Part shown: positions 1 through 7,446 of the stretch, piece by piece | How the letters are laid out: each line of letters starts with the position of its first letter | How positions within the stretch are numbered: position 1 is the first letter of the stretch | DNA from: an uncultured Rhizobiaceae group bacterium | GTDB lineage: Bacteria; Pseudomonadota; Alphaproteobacteria; Rhizobiales; Rhizobiaceae | NCBI GenBank assembly: GCA_937930635.1 | Contig: CALHCF010000009.1 | Span: 353,499 to 417,498 of the forward strand | Direction: 5' to 3' | Length of the DNA stretch: 64,000 nt | Translations under genes and position numbers: made by a program | Notes under the pieces: model-generated | What the model was told of the DNA's origin: nothing | Database searches by the model: none | Seen by the model: the letters and a program-made list of their open reading frames with translations, nothing else

Positions 1-1
1 G

Positions 2-1414
2 ACCTATGACCGTTCAAAACTTACGCCTGGCATCGTGCATATCGGGCTGGGGAATTTTCATCGCGCGCATCAGGCCTGGTATTTGCATTGTTTGATGCAA
101 CAGGGCCTTGCGCATGATTGGGCAATTATTGGAGCGGGTGTACGTCCCTATGATGAAGAGCAAAGAAAAAAGCTCGCAGCCCAGGACTATCTGACCACCC
201 TTATAGAGCTTGACCCTTCAGGCAAGTCCGCCACAATTGTCGGTTCGATGGTCGGCTATATGCCGATTGAGGAAGGAAATGGCCTCTTGATCGAACAGAT
301 GGCCGATCCGGCCATCCGCATCGTTTCACTGACGGTGACAGAGGGGGGGTATTATATTGATCCCGCCACGGGCAGCTTCGATGCGGGCCACTGCGACATA
401 CGTTTTGATGCCGCAAATCCAGACAATCCCTCTACTGCATTTGGTGCAATGATTGCTGCGCTCAAGAAAAGACGCGATGCGGGAACAGGCCCGTTCACCT
501 GCCAGTCCTGTGACAATCTGCAGGGTAATGGTACCATCCTGCGACAAACACTTGTTTCGCTGGCACGGCTCAGCGATCCTGATCTCGCTGACTGGATTGA
601 TACGAATTGCTCGTTTCCAAATGCCATGGTCGATTGCATTGTGCCTGCAACCGGGTTCAAGGAACTGGCTCTTGCCAAGGAGTTTGGTATCGACGATGCG
701 GCTCCAGTTACTCACGAAAATTTTCGTCAATGGGTGATAGAAGACGATTTTTGTGCAGGGCGACCGCAATGGGAAAAAGCCGGAGCCACCCTAACCAATG
801 ATGTTCATCCCTTCGAAGCGATGAAGATCCGTATTCTCAATGGCGGTCATCAGATAATTTCCGATGCTGGGGAAGTCCTTTCGATTGAGACTATCGCTCA
901 TTGTATGGACCATCCGCTCATTAGCTCATTGTTTCGAAAAATCGCACTGGAAGAAGTCGCGCCGCATGTCCATGCTGTGCCGGGAATGCCGCCATCGGCC
1001 TATATCGATCTGGTTGATAAGCGGTTTTCCAATCCACAAATTGTCGATACGGTCAGGCGAGTAGCCTTTGACGGTTCATCACGCCACACTGCATTCATCA
1101 TACCTGTTATCCGGGATGCCCTGTCAGCCAATTCAACGGTCGAAGGACTTGCCCTGTCACAGGCTCTGTGGGCCCGCATGTGTGAAGGGTCTCGCGAGGA
1201 TGGCAGCGAGATTGAGCCCAACGATCCGTTCTGGGGCTCGCTGCAAACTGCCGCGAAAGCCGCCAAATCTGATCCCGCTGTATGGATTAATCAACGTCAG
1301 CTCTATGGTGACCTTTCAGATCATCAGCCCTTCGTCGACATTTTCTCCAGATGGCTCAACGCAATCTGGAAAGACGGGACTGAGGAAACTATCAAGTCTT
1401 ACCTCGGTTCGTAG
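2..1414 (+). CDS. Mannitol dehydrogenase family protein, 5'-truncated by window edge
   Basis: NAD-dependent polyol/uronate dehydrogenase of the long-chain mannitol dehydrogenase family (mannitol 2-dehydrogenase, arabinitol dehydrogenase, fructuronate reductase). The reading frame is open from base 2, and the residues before the GTG at 35 (TPGI, then VHIGLGNFHRAH) already belong to the conserved N-terminal nucleotide-binding strand. The true start therefore lies outside the window and GTG 35 is internal. The family motif KIRILNGGHQ, which carries the catalytic Lys, Asn and His, is present near residue 275. The substrate cannot be read from sequence; D-mannitol or D-arabinitol are the usual ones. 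The gene is complete at its 3' end. Confidence 0.88.
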   Translation, partial: TYDRSKLTPGIVHIGLGNFHRAHQAWYLHCLMQQGLAHDWAIIGAGVRPYDEEQRKKLAAQDYLTTLIELDPSGKSATIVGSMVGYMPIEEGNGLLIEQMADPAIRIVSLTVTEGGYYIDPATGSFDAGHCDIRFDAANPDNPSTAFGAMIAALKKRRDAGTGPFTCQSCDNLQGNGTILRQTLVSLARLSDPDLADWIDTNCSFPNAMVDCIVPATGFKELALAKEFGIDDAAPVTHENFRQWVIEDDFCAGRPQWEKAGATLTNDVHPFEAMKIRILNGGHQIISDAGEVLSIETIAHCMDHPLISSLFRKIALEEVAPHVHAVPGMPPSAYIDLVDKRFSNPQIVDTVRRVAFDGSSRHTAFIIPVIRDALSANSTVEGLALSQALWARMCEGSREDGSEIEPNDPFWGSLQTAAKAAKSDPAVWINQRQLYGDLSDHQPFVDIFSRWLNAIWKDGTEETIKSYLGS

Positions 1415-1579
1415 CCGGCAATTGTCTGTCAGGCGATCTACTCCCTATCGTGGACCACAACCGAAACTGAAGATCGTGGAACTCAGTCCGGGGTCGTATT
1501 TTCCGCGGCGGAAACTATCCGCGAGCAAGCACCGAGCCTCTCGGATCAAGTTATCATCGCGCAGGCAGGACAGCGCCAC

Positions 1580-2677
1580 CTAATCCATTGTCACCACAAT
1601 ATTGCCGGTGTGCTTCTTCGCAATAAAGGCTTTCTGAGCTTCATGCAGCTCTTCAAGAGGGTAGATAGCAGCCAATATCGGTTTGATTTCCCCAGCCTCG
1701 ATGTAACGAACGAGGCTGGGGAAAACCTTGGGCTCAAAAATGGTACACCCGTGGAAAGTCAGATCCTTTAGATACATCGTACGCAGATCGAGATCCACGA
1801 TGGGCCCCGCAATTGCCCCTGAACAAGCGTATCGACCGCCGCGCTCCAGAACATCAATCAAGGTCGGGAACTGATCACCTCCCGCAATATCAGTCACCAC
1901 GCTTACCGTTTCGCGCCCAATTGCATGCTGCAATGCGCGTTTCAGATCATCAGGTTTGCGAGGCAAAAGTGCCGTTGGATTGAATCGGGCAACATCAGCG
2001 TGTTTTTCACGTGATGCCATAGCAATCGTTGTGGCGCCCCGTCGGTTTGCAAGCTGAACGAGCGCCGATCCCACGCCACCCGATGCGCCTGGAATGAGCA
2101 CAGTATCCCCCTCATTCACGCGCGCACGGTTGAGCAGGTTTTCAGCGGTGGAATAGGCAATGGCAAATGTCGCCAGTTCCGCATCAGACAAATCAACCTC
2201 AATCGCGCATGCGTTTTGAGAATCAACAACCATATAATCTGCAAATCCACCATCAATGGCCGACCCCAGGTAGCCGGTTGATTCAAAATTGGCCGGGTCA
2301 TCCCAATCGCGCAAAATGGTATCGACGATGACCCGTCTGCCGATCAGTTTCGGATCGACGTTACGACCAACAGAAACGATGTTCCCGACAACATCACCAC
2401 CCTGAATGCGGGGAAAATTAATACCACCATCCCAACCGCCGTCGTCATTTTGATCTCCCTCATAGGCGGCTCCTGTCGTAGCCTCGGTAACAGACTTCGA
2501 ATACCAGCCAGTGCGGGTATTGATATCTGTATTGTTCAGACCACAGGCTTTTACATGAATCAGAACCTGCCCGTCAGAAGGCTTGGGGGTCGGCCAATCG
2601 CTGTGCAAACGCAATTGCTCGAAGTCACCGTGACCATGCAAAACAAATGCCCGCATTTTTTCCGGAATTTCACTCAT
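1580..2677 (-). CDS. Zinc-type alcohol dehydrogenase / quinone oxidoreductase-like protein (MDR superfamily)
   Basis: A 365-residue medium-chain dehydrogenase/reductase. The N-terminal GroES-like half contains CGLNNTDINTR and GGDVVG. The C-terminal Rossmann half carries the dinucleotide motif GASGGVGSALVQLA near residue 200. The long insert rich in Gly and Asp after the first motif (WYSKSV to GINFPRIQGGD) is typical of one alphaproteobacterial subgroup annotated as alcohol dehydrogenase family. The full set of structural-zinc cysteines is not evident, so it may be a zinc-free NADPH:quinone or enone reductase. The gene diverges from the flavin reductase at 2843 across about 165 bp. Substrate unknown. 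Confidence 0.85.
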   Translation of the reverse strand: MSEIPEKMRAFVLHGHGDFEQLRLHSDWPTPKPSDGQVLIHVKACGLNNTDINTRTGWYSKSVTEATTGAAYEGDQNDDGGWDGGINFPRIQGGDVVGNIVSVGRNVDPKLIGRRVIVDTILRDWDDPANFESTGYLGSAIDGGFADYMVVDSQNACAIEVDLSDAELATFAIAYSTAENLLNRARVNEGDTVLIPGASGGVGSALVQLANRRGATTIAMASREKHADVARFNPTALLPRKPDDLKRALQHAIGRETVSVVTDIAGGDQFPTLIDVLERGGRYACSGAIAGPIVDLDLRTMYLKDLTFHGCTIFEPKVFPSLVRYIEAGEIKPILAAIYPLEELHEAQKAFIAKKHTGNIVVTMD

Positions 2678-2842
2678 GGGTCGGTCCTTGGATTTTCAGG
2701 TTATGATTGCTATTGGAGATGTTTGTGGACTATCCAACAAATGGTTGAGAGGTTCAAACCACCCGGTCAAGTTGACCTGTAAATCTATCTTATCAGCACA
2801 ACAGAATTTCAGCGGAAAATTTGACAAGGAGCCGTCGCGACA

Positions 2843-3331
2843 ATGTCGAAGCGAGATGAGTTTGTTGCAGCCATGCGTTGCGTTGCACACAGTGTCACCG
2901 TTGTCAGCACCAATGGCGAGGCAGGACAGCACGGCGCAACGGTTTCTGCATTTTGTTCGGTATCCGCTGATCCGCCAATGGCACTGGTATGCCTCAATGC
3001 AGAATCAAAAATCACGGAGCTGGTAGAAAAAAACGGAAGTTTTACCATCACTGTCCTGCCAAGCGATGAGCAGATGGTGTCGGACCGGTTTGCCGGACGC
3101 CACGATAATCAACTTTCGAGCCGCTTTGATGGTTTTGAAATTAAAAATGGCGCCCCTGTTGTTGACGGCGCAACGATATTCCACTGCGATGTTGAAAGTG
3201 CCGTCAGTGCCGGCAGTCACCGGGTCGTTCTGGGAAGGGTTTTGTCGAGTACCAGCGGGAGCATTGACCCGTTAATCTATCTGGACGGTGCCTATCACCA
3301 GATATCCAAATTTGAAAAAGCTGCAGAATAA
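2843..3331 (+). CDS. Flavin reductase family protein (HpaC/DIM6-NTAB fold)
   Basis: A 162-residue FMN-binding split-barrel protein. It would reduce FMN or FAD with NAD(P)H and hand the flavin to a partner monooxygenase. It shows the family pattern: VTVVSTNG, then GATVSAFCSVSADPP, then LVCLNAES and a C-terminal YLDGAYHQISKF. The start ATG follows a good AAGGAG site about 12 bases upstream. No flavin-dependent monooxygenase is adjacent, so the partner must be encoded elsewhere. The divergent MDR gene may share its promoter region. Confidence 0.85.
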   Translation: MSKRDEFVAAMRCVAHSVTVVSTNGEAGQHGATVSAFCSVSADPPMALVCLNAESKITELVEKNGSFTITVLPSDEQMVSDRFAGRHDNQLSSRFDGFEIKNGAPVVDGATIFHCDVESAVSAGSHRVVLGRVLSSTSGSIDPLIYLDGAYHQISKFEKAAE

Positions 3332-3581
3332 GACGACGGAACAGGCATATTGTAAAACCGGCAAATGGTGTTGCATCAATGCGCTACCAAACTGGGAAGA
3401 TCGATTTGCCGATTTTCACAGGCGTCTGCCTCATCTCTCCATCATCCAGTTCAAAGGTGACAAAATAGGCCTTGAAAAGCCTGTACTTTATTCACCTTTT
3501 GAACTTGAATATTCAGACATTGACGCTCTGCTCGCCTGTGCGAAAACTCTGAAACGAAACAACCAGCCGGATGATCTGTAA
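3288..3581 (+). CDS. Small hypothetical ORF preceding tupB
   Basis: A 97-codon frame that overlaps the end of the flavin reductase in another phase and stops three bases before the tupB start. The last 65 residues (from about LPNWEDRF to the end) have plausible protein composition with alternating hydrophobic positions, but I recognise no family. No convincing ribosome site is seen for the ATG at 3288. It could be a short coupled leader gene of the tup operon, a remnant of a decayed gene, or a chance frame. Confidence 0.25.
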   Translation: MPITRYPNLKKLQNKTTEQAYCKTGKWCCINALPNWEDRFADFHRRLPHLSIIQFKGDKIGLEKPVLYSPFELEYSDIDALLACAKTLKRNNQPDDL

Positions 3582-3584
3582 AAT

Positions 3585-4289
3585 ATGAGCGATCTCTGGT
3601 TCGGCGTATTGAATGCTTTCAGGCTTATCTTGAGTTTCGATGCTGATCTCTATGAGATCATTTTGCGCTCCCTGCATGTAACAGTTACGGCGGTAATCGT
3701 CGCATCGGCGATTGGGTTGCCTCTTGGTGCCTGGCTCGCTGTCAATAGATTCAGGTTTCGTCGTTTAACAATTGCTTTTCTCAACGCCATGATGGGGCTA
3801 CCCCCGGTGGTTGTGGGGCTGATTGTCTATATTCTGTTCTCCCGATCCGGACCGCTGGGTGTGTTTGGTCTGCTTTTCACACCCACCGCGATGATCATCG
3901 CGCAAGTGATCATTATCATGCCGCTTATTGCGTCCATCGCTCACCAGGCCATTCGAGACCTTTGGGCCGACTATCATGATCTTCTTATTTCACTGAACAC
4001 GACAAAACGCCAACGCATGATCACACTGATCTGGGATGCCCGCAGATCTCTATTAACTGCGTCGCTGGCTGGCTTTGGGAGAGGCATAGGAGAAGTCGGG
4101 GCTATCATGATCGTCGGTGGTAATATTGATCATGTAACCCGGGTGCTGACCTCCGCCATAGCGCTGGAGACGGGCAAAGGAGACTTTGCTCTTGCTCTGG
4201 GACTTGGTTTCGTGCTGATCGCTCTAGCCATTGCAGTCAACATAATCATCCATCGCCTGTCGAAAACCGAGAGGGCGGGTCAGTGGTGA
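3585..4289 (+). CDS. tupB: Tungstate/anion ABC transporter permease TupB
   Basis: A 234-residue inner-membrane permease with about five to six hydrophobic helices (for example VTAVIVASAIGLPLGAWLA, then VVVGLIVYILF) and the cytoplasmic coupling loop GFGRGIGEVGAIMIVGG, typical of molybdate, sulfate and tungstate permeases. It is the first clearly recognisable gene of tupBCA and overlaps tupC by seven bases, so the three are translationally coupled. The assignment to tungstate rather than molybdate rests mainly on the TupA-type binding protein downstream. Its position next to a formate dehydrogenase island fits delivery of W or Mo for the pterin cofactor. Confidence 0.88.
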   Translation: MSDLWFGVLNAFRLILSFDADLYEIILRSLHVTVTAVIVASAIGLPLGAWLAVNRFRFRRLTIAFLNAMMGLPPVVVGLIVYILFSRSGPLGVFGLLFTPTAMIIAQVIIIMPLIASIAHQAIRDLWADYHDLLISLNTTKRQRMITLIWDARRSLLTASLAGFGRGIGEVGAIMIVGGNIDHVTRVLTSAIALETGKGDFALALGLGFVLIALAIAVNIIIHRLSKTERAGQW

Positions 4290-5002
4290 TACCATCTATT
4301 CTTCCTGTTTCGATCAATAAAGTAAGTGTACGAAAGCGCGGGAAATCCATTTTGAATGATATTTCCCTGGATCTGGATGCCGTCGGGTTCACCATTGTCA
4401 TGGGCCCTAATGGCTCAGGTAAAACCACTTTATTGCGTCTGATGCATGGGCTTCAACGTCCAAGCGACGGTATGGTGTCGTGGAATTGTACCCATGACAT
4501 TGCTCGCACGCGTCAGACTTTTGTCTTCCAGACACCTGTCATGATGCGCAGATCGGTTCGTGATAACATCGCCTATCCGCTTCGCCTGGCGGGGCTCAAA
4601 GCTGCTGAAACCAACAAGCAAGCCAGCTACTGGGCCGCAAAAGTTGGCATCGAAGCCAGACTGGGTCTGGATGCGATGTATCTATCGGGCGGTGAACGGC
4701 AAAAACTCGCACTGGCCCGCGCGCTCATCACCCAACCAGAGGTGATCTTCCTTGACGAACCCACCACCAATCTTGACGGGAAATCGACACGGGAAATCGA
4801 AACTATCTTGAAGGATGCCTCGAAAAATGGCGCGCGCATCATCATGACCACGCACGATATCGGCCAGGCCAAACGTCTTGCCAGCGAGATAGTTTTTCTT
4901 AACAAGGGGAAAGTCAGTGAACATTCTGCTGCAAAAACATTCTTCGACAATGCCCAATCAGCCGCAGCGCAGGCTTATCTAAAGGGGGATATTATCGAAT
5001 GA
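4283..5002 (+). CDS. tupC: Tungstate ABC transporter ATP-binding protein TupC
   Basis: A 239-residue ABC ATPase. The Walker A motif GPNGSGKTT is at about residue 40, the signature LSGGERQKLALARAL at about 133, Walker B VIFLDEPT follows, and the switch histidine lies in MTTHDIGQAKRLA. It starts at GTG 4283 inside the tupB stop region (a second GTG follows at once) and overlaps tupA by the ATGA tetranucleotide. There is no C-terminal TOBE-like anion-regulatory domain of the kind found in ModC, which fits the shorter TupC type. Confidence 0.88.
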   Translation: MVIPSILPVSINKVSVRKRGKSILNDISLDLDAVGFTIVMGPNGSGKTTLLRLMHGLQRPSDGMVSWNCTHDIARTRQTFVFQTPVMMRRSVRDNIAYPLRLAGLKAAETNKQASYWAAKVGIEARLGLDAMYLSGGERQKLALARALITQPEVIFLDEPTTNLDGKSTREIETILKDASKNGARIIMTTHDIGQAKRLASEIVFLNKGKVSEHSAAKTFFDNAQSAAAQAYLKGDIIE

Positions 5003-5814
5003 CTTTGGCCTACAAGCTATTGTTCTTCATTATGATACTATCGTTTAGCTGGCCTGCTCAGGCCGACAACATGCGCATGGCGGTAACCACTTCATTCCAT
5101 AATTCAGGTCTTTCAGACATTCTACTTCCGGAAATACAAAAGGGTATTGGAGTTGAGGTCCAGCTGATTGTTGTCGGCACCGGTCAGGCATTGAAGCTTG
5201 GGCGCGCGGGTGATGTCGACGCCATTCTGGTGCATTCCAAAAGTGCGGAGGAAGTCTTCGTATCAGATGGTTACGGAACGCATCGTCGCGAAATCATGTA
5301 TAATGATTTTGTGATCGTTGGTCCCACAAACGATCCAGCCCGAGTGGCAGCCGCAACAAACGTCGTGGAAGCGCTGAAGGCGATTGAAGAAACCCGGTCG
5401 GTTTTTGTGAGCAGAGGCGATGACAGCGGCACCCACCGCAAAGAACTGTCTCTATGGAAACTTTCTGGCTTTGAAGCCAATAAATTTTCCCCTGCCTGGT
5501 ATCGGGCCGGAGGTTCGGGAATGGGAAGTACTTTAAATACGGCCAGCGGCATGAACGCTTATGTCATGTCGGACCGGGCAAGCTGGCTCAAATTCAAAAA
5601 CAAGGGTGAATTGCGGCTTCTGTTCTCCGGCGACCCCGTTCTTTTCAATCAATACGCCTATCTGCCAGTTTCACCGAAATTGCACCCGCACGTGAAAAAC
5701 GATCTCGCGATAAAGCTGGAAAACTGGTTGACTGGCCCGCATGCGCAGAGTCTGATCGCAGGTTACAAGATTTCAGGTGAAACCCTGTTCATGCCCAATG
5801 CGAAACCTCGGTGA
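4999..5814 (+). CDS. tupA: Tungstate-binding periplasmic protein TupA
   Basis: A 271-residue exported binding protein with a signal peptide of about 22 residues ending near PAQA. It has the TupA hallmarks: an N-terminal oxyanion loop TTSFHNSGLSD, GDVDAILVHS, and the strongly conserved SRGDDSGTHRKELSLWK. These separate it from ModA. TupA proteins bind tungstate with very high affinity and feed W to pterin enzymes. The usual loop reads TTSTQDSGL; here two positions differ (F and H), so anion preference deserves a direct binding test. The start overlaps the tupC stop by four bases. Confidence 0.88.
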   Translation: MTLAYKLLFFIMILSFSWPAQADNMRMAVTTSFHNSGLSDILLPEIQKGIGVEVQLIVVGTGQALKLGRAGDVDAILVHSKSAEEVFVSDGYGTHRREIMYNDFVIVGPTNDPARVAAATNVVEALKAIEETRSVFVSRGDDSGTHRKELSLWKLSGFEANKFSPAWYRAGGSGMGSTLNTASGMNAYVMSDRASWLKFKNKGELRLLFSGDPVLFNQYAYLPVSPKLHPHVKNDLAIKLENWLTGPHAQSLIAGYKISGETLFMPNAKPR

Positions 5815-5827
5815 CAGGAATTTATCG

Positions 5828-6124
5828 ATGGATGATTACAAAAAATCCAACCGACGGGAGCGCCGTGCGGCACAGGCGCGTGGCGAGATGACAGATCGCA
5901 GGTTTATGGAAATTGCTGACAAATTCATCGACCTGGCCAACAATCAAAATCAAACTGTAACTGCAACCGACTTGCATATGGCGTTTCTCTACGCCGCGGC
6001 CCGCTACAACGCCCACGTGGCAAAGAATGTGCTTGAAGTTGACGAGCATGAACCTTTCGTAACCGAGATGCTAAAATCATATCAGGAAATGCTGCGCAAT
6101 CATCTGGCGGATCCAAGCATCTAG
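5828..6124 (+). CDS. DUF3144-type small protein
   Basis: A 98-residue soluble protein with the DUF3144-like pattern RRFMEIADKFIDLANNQNQ followed by AFLYAAARYNAHV. The function of the family is unknown. The start at ATG 5828 is chosen because an AGGA ribosome site lies about nine bases upstream, and upstream in-frame codons run into tupA in another phase. It ends nine bases from the convergent DUF3306 gene, leaving no room for a separate terminator. Confidence 0.72.
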   Translation: MDDYKKSNRRERRAAQARGEMTDRRFMEIADKFIDLANNQNQTVTATDLHMAFLYAAARYNAHVAKNVLEVDEHEPFVTEMLKSYQEMLRNHLADPSI

Positions 6125-6132
6125 TCCGACTG

Positions 6133-6762
6133 CTAGAGCTCCAGTCGTTTTCGAAGAGATACCTTCTTAGGCGCCTCGTCTATCAAAACTTCTTCATCGA
6201 TAGTCAAATTTTCTGCGTGATCGGCGACCGTTTCGACCAAAGGCTCATCATTGACAGGCTTCTCGTCAACCTCTTCCAACACGTTACTTTCCGGACTTTC
6301 TTCCGCTGGTTGAACAGCGCCGGGATCTGACTCAGTTTTTGCCGGCTCCTCATCTTCCTTAAACAGATCAAGATAACCTCTGCCGGCCTGATAGGCCGAT
6401 TTGAAGGTCTTCATAATAAGATCCGGGCTACCGAAATCATCATCATAGTCCACCAGTCCGTCAACATTTGCGAAGACCGGATTGCTGCGCCACAGAATCA
6501 TCATGGCCTGTTTTCTCAAGAGATCGGGCACCCCATCTTTCAAAAAGACCGAAAAGTCACTTTCATCAGTCAAAGCCTCCAGATCAACCGCTTCAGCCGC
6601 TTCCCGGTTGGCCTGCAATTCAGTCTCTCTTCGAGCTGTCTCCTCGGTCGATATATCTGGAGAAAGTGGTTCTTGTTCAGGTTCAGGCCCGGCCCTGACA
6701 ACCGCCAGCTTACGTTTTGACCAGCGCGACATCATCCCTTCTGGTTCATCATCATCGGCCAT
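6133..6762 (-). CDS. DUF3306 protein of the formate dehydrogenase cluster
   Basis: A 209-residue acidic protein. The N-terminal SRWSKRK and central LLRKQAMMILWRSNPVFANVDGLVDYDDDF are the DUF3306 core (the second stretch spans about residues 83-111). The C-terminal 90 residues are Glu/Asp-rich and low in complexity, ending in a basic SLRKRLEL tail. It has no signal peptide or membrane helix. Genes of this family sit beside formate dehydrogenase genes in many alpha- and betaproteobacteria, usually next to DUF3305 as here. A role in maturation or assembly is only inferred. Confidence 0.8.
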   Translation of the reverse strand: MADDDEPEGMMSRWSKRKLAVVRAGPEPEQEPLSPDISTEETARRETELQANREAAEAVDLEALTDESDFSVFLKDGVPDLLRKQAMMILWRSNPVFANVDGLVDYDDDFGSPDLIMKTFKSAYQAGRGYLDLFKEDEEPAKTESDPGAVQPAEESPESNVLEEVDEKPVNDEPLVETVADHAENLTIDEEVLIDEAPKKVSLRKRLEL

Positions 6763-6779
6763 GGTTGCCTGCTCTTCTG

Positions 6780-7328
6780 CTAATGGCGCGTTTGTTTTGC
6801 AAAGATCGGTTCTTTTCCGAATTTCTGTTCTTCCAGTTTCAACTTGTCGCGTTTGCGCTTGATGAACTCTTCTTCCACGTGATGTCTCTCCACAAATGCT
6901 TGTATCAGAGCAGCCACTGGTTCGGGCATCGCTATTTTTTCAACGATATCATCTCCCGCATCTGTCATATCCTGCGCATCATAGGCCGAAGCTGTTACTG
7001 CATGAGGGAAATATGGGAACTCAGAACTGAGATCTTCGTGTTCCTGCAAAGCTACATAGAGCTCGGGAGATGGCAGCATCAGATTTGCGCGCAAAGCCTC
7101 CGTGTCCTTGCGGTGGAGTGTCAGCAGGAGAGTTCCCGCATGATACTGTATGCGATCTTCACTGCGCATCAGCTCTACCCATTGTATTTGTGGATCGCCG
7201 TTTAGAAACGCAGAGACCGGAGTCCAGGTCCAGTCTGCCCATGGATGGTTCGACTTCTTCTTTTCGACCACAATACCAAGGGCGATCGTGATCTGACTTT
7301 GGTCAATGCTTGTTGTTGTCTTGGCCAT
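6780..7328 (-). CDS. DUF3305 protein of the formate dehydrogenase cluster
   Basis: A 182-residue cytosolic protein with the DUF3305 core VVEKKKSNHPWADWTW followed by VSAFLN and, later, YHAGTLLLTLHRKDTEAL. ATG 7328 is chosen as the start; an in-frame codon five residues upstream lacks support. The gene lies 17 bases upstream of the DUF3306 gene in the same direction and diverges from the polyferredoxin gene at 7447. Function is unknown; conserved linkage with DUF3306 and formate dehydrogenase is the only clue. Confidence 0.8.
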   Translation of the reverse strand: MAKTTTSIDQSQITIALGIVVEKKKSNHPWADWTWTPVSAFLNGDPQIQWVELMRSEDRIQYHAGTLLLTLHRKDTEALRANLMLPSPELYVALQEHEDLSSEFPYFPHAVTASAYDAQDMTDAGDDIVEKIAMPEPVAALIQAFVERHHVEEEFIKRKRDKLKLEEQKFGKEPIFAKQTRH

Positions 7329-7446
7329 GCCGTTCCTCCACAATCAAGATTACAGCAAGGCGCACAAATGCCAAGGAAACTTTGAATTTGGAGCGAGCCA
7401 GCCAACTGTATAGATTGTTTCAAACAGGACTGATGTTGGGTTGAAG

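Noticed and set aside
2751..2770. GGTTCAAACC, resembling a tRNA T-arm
   Set aside because: No acceptor stem, anticodon arm or CCA-type end can be built around it; it lies in an ordinary intergenic promoter region.
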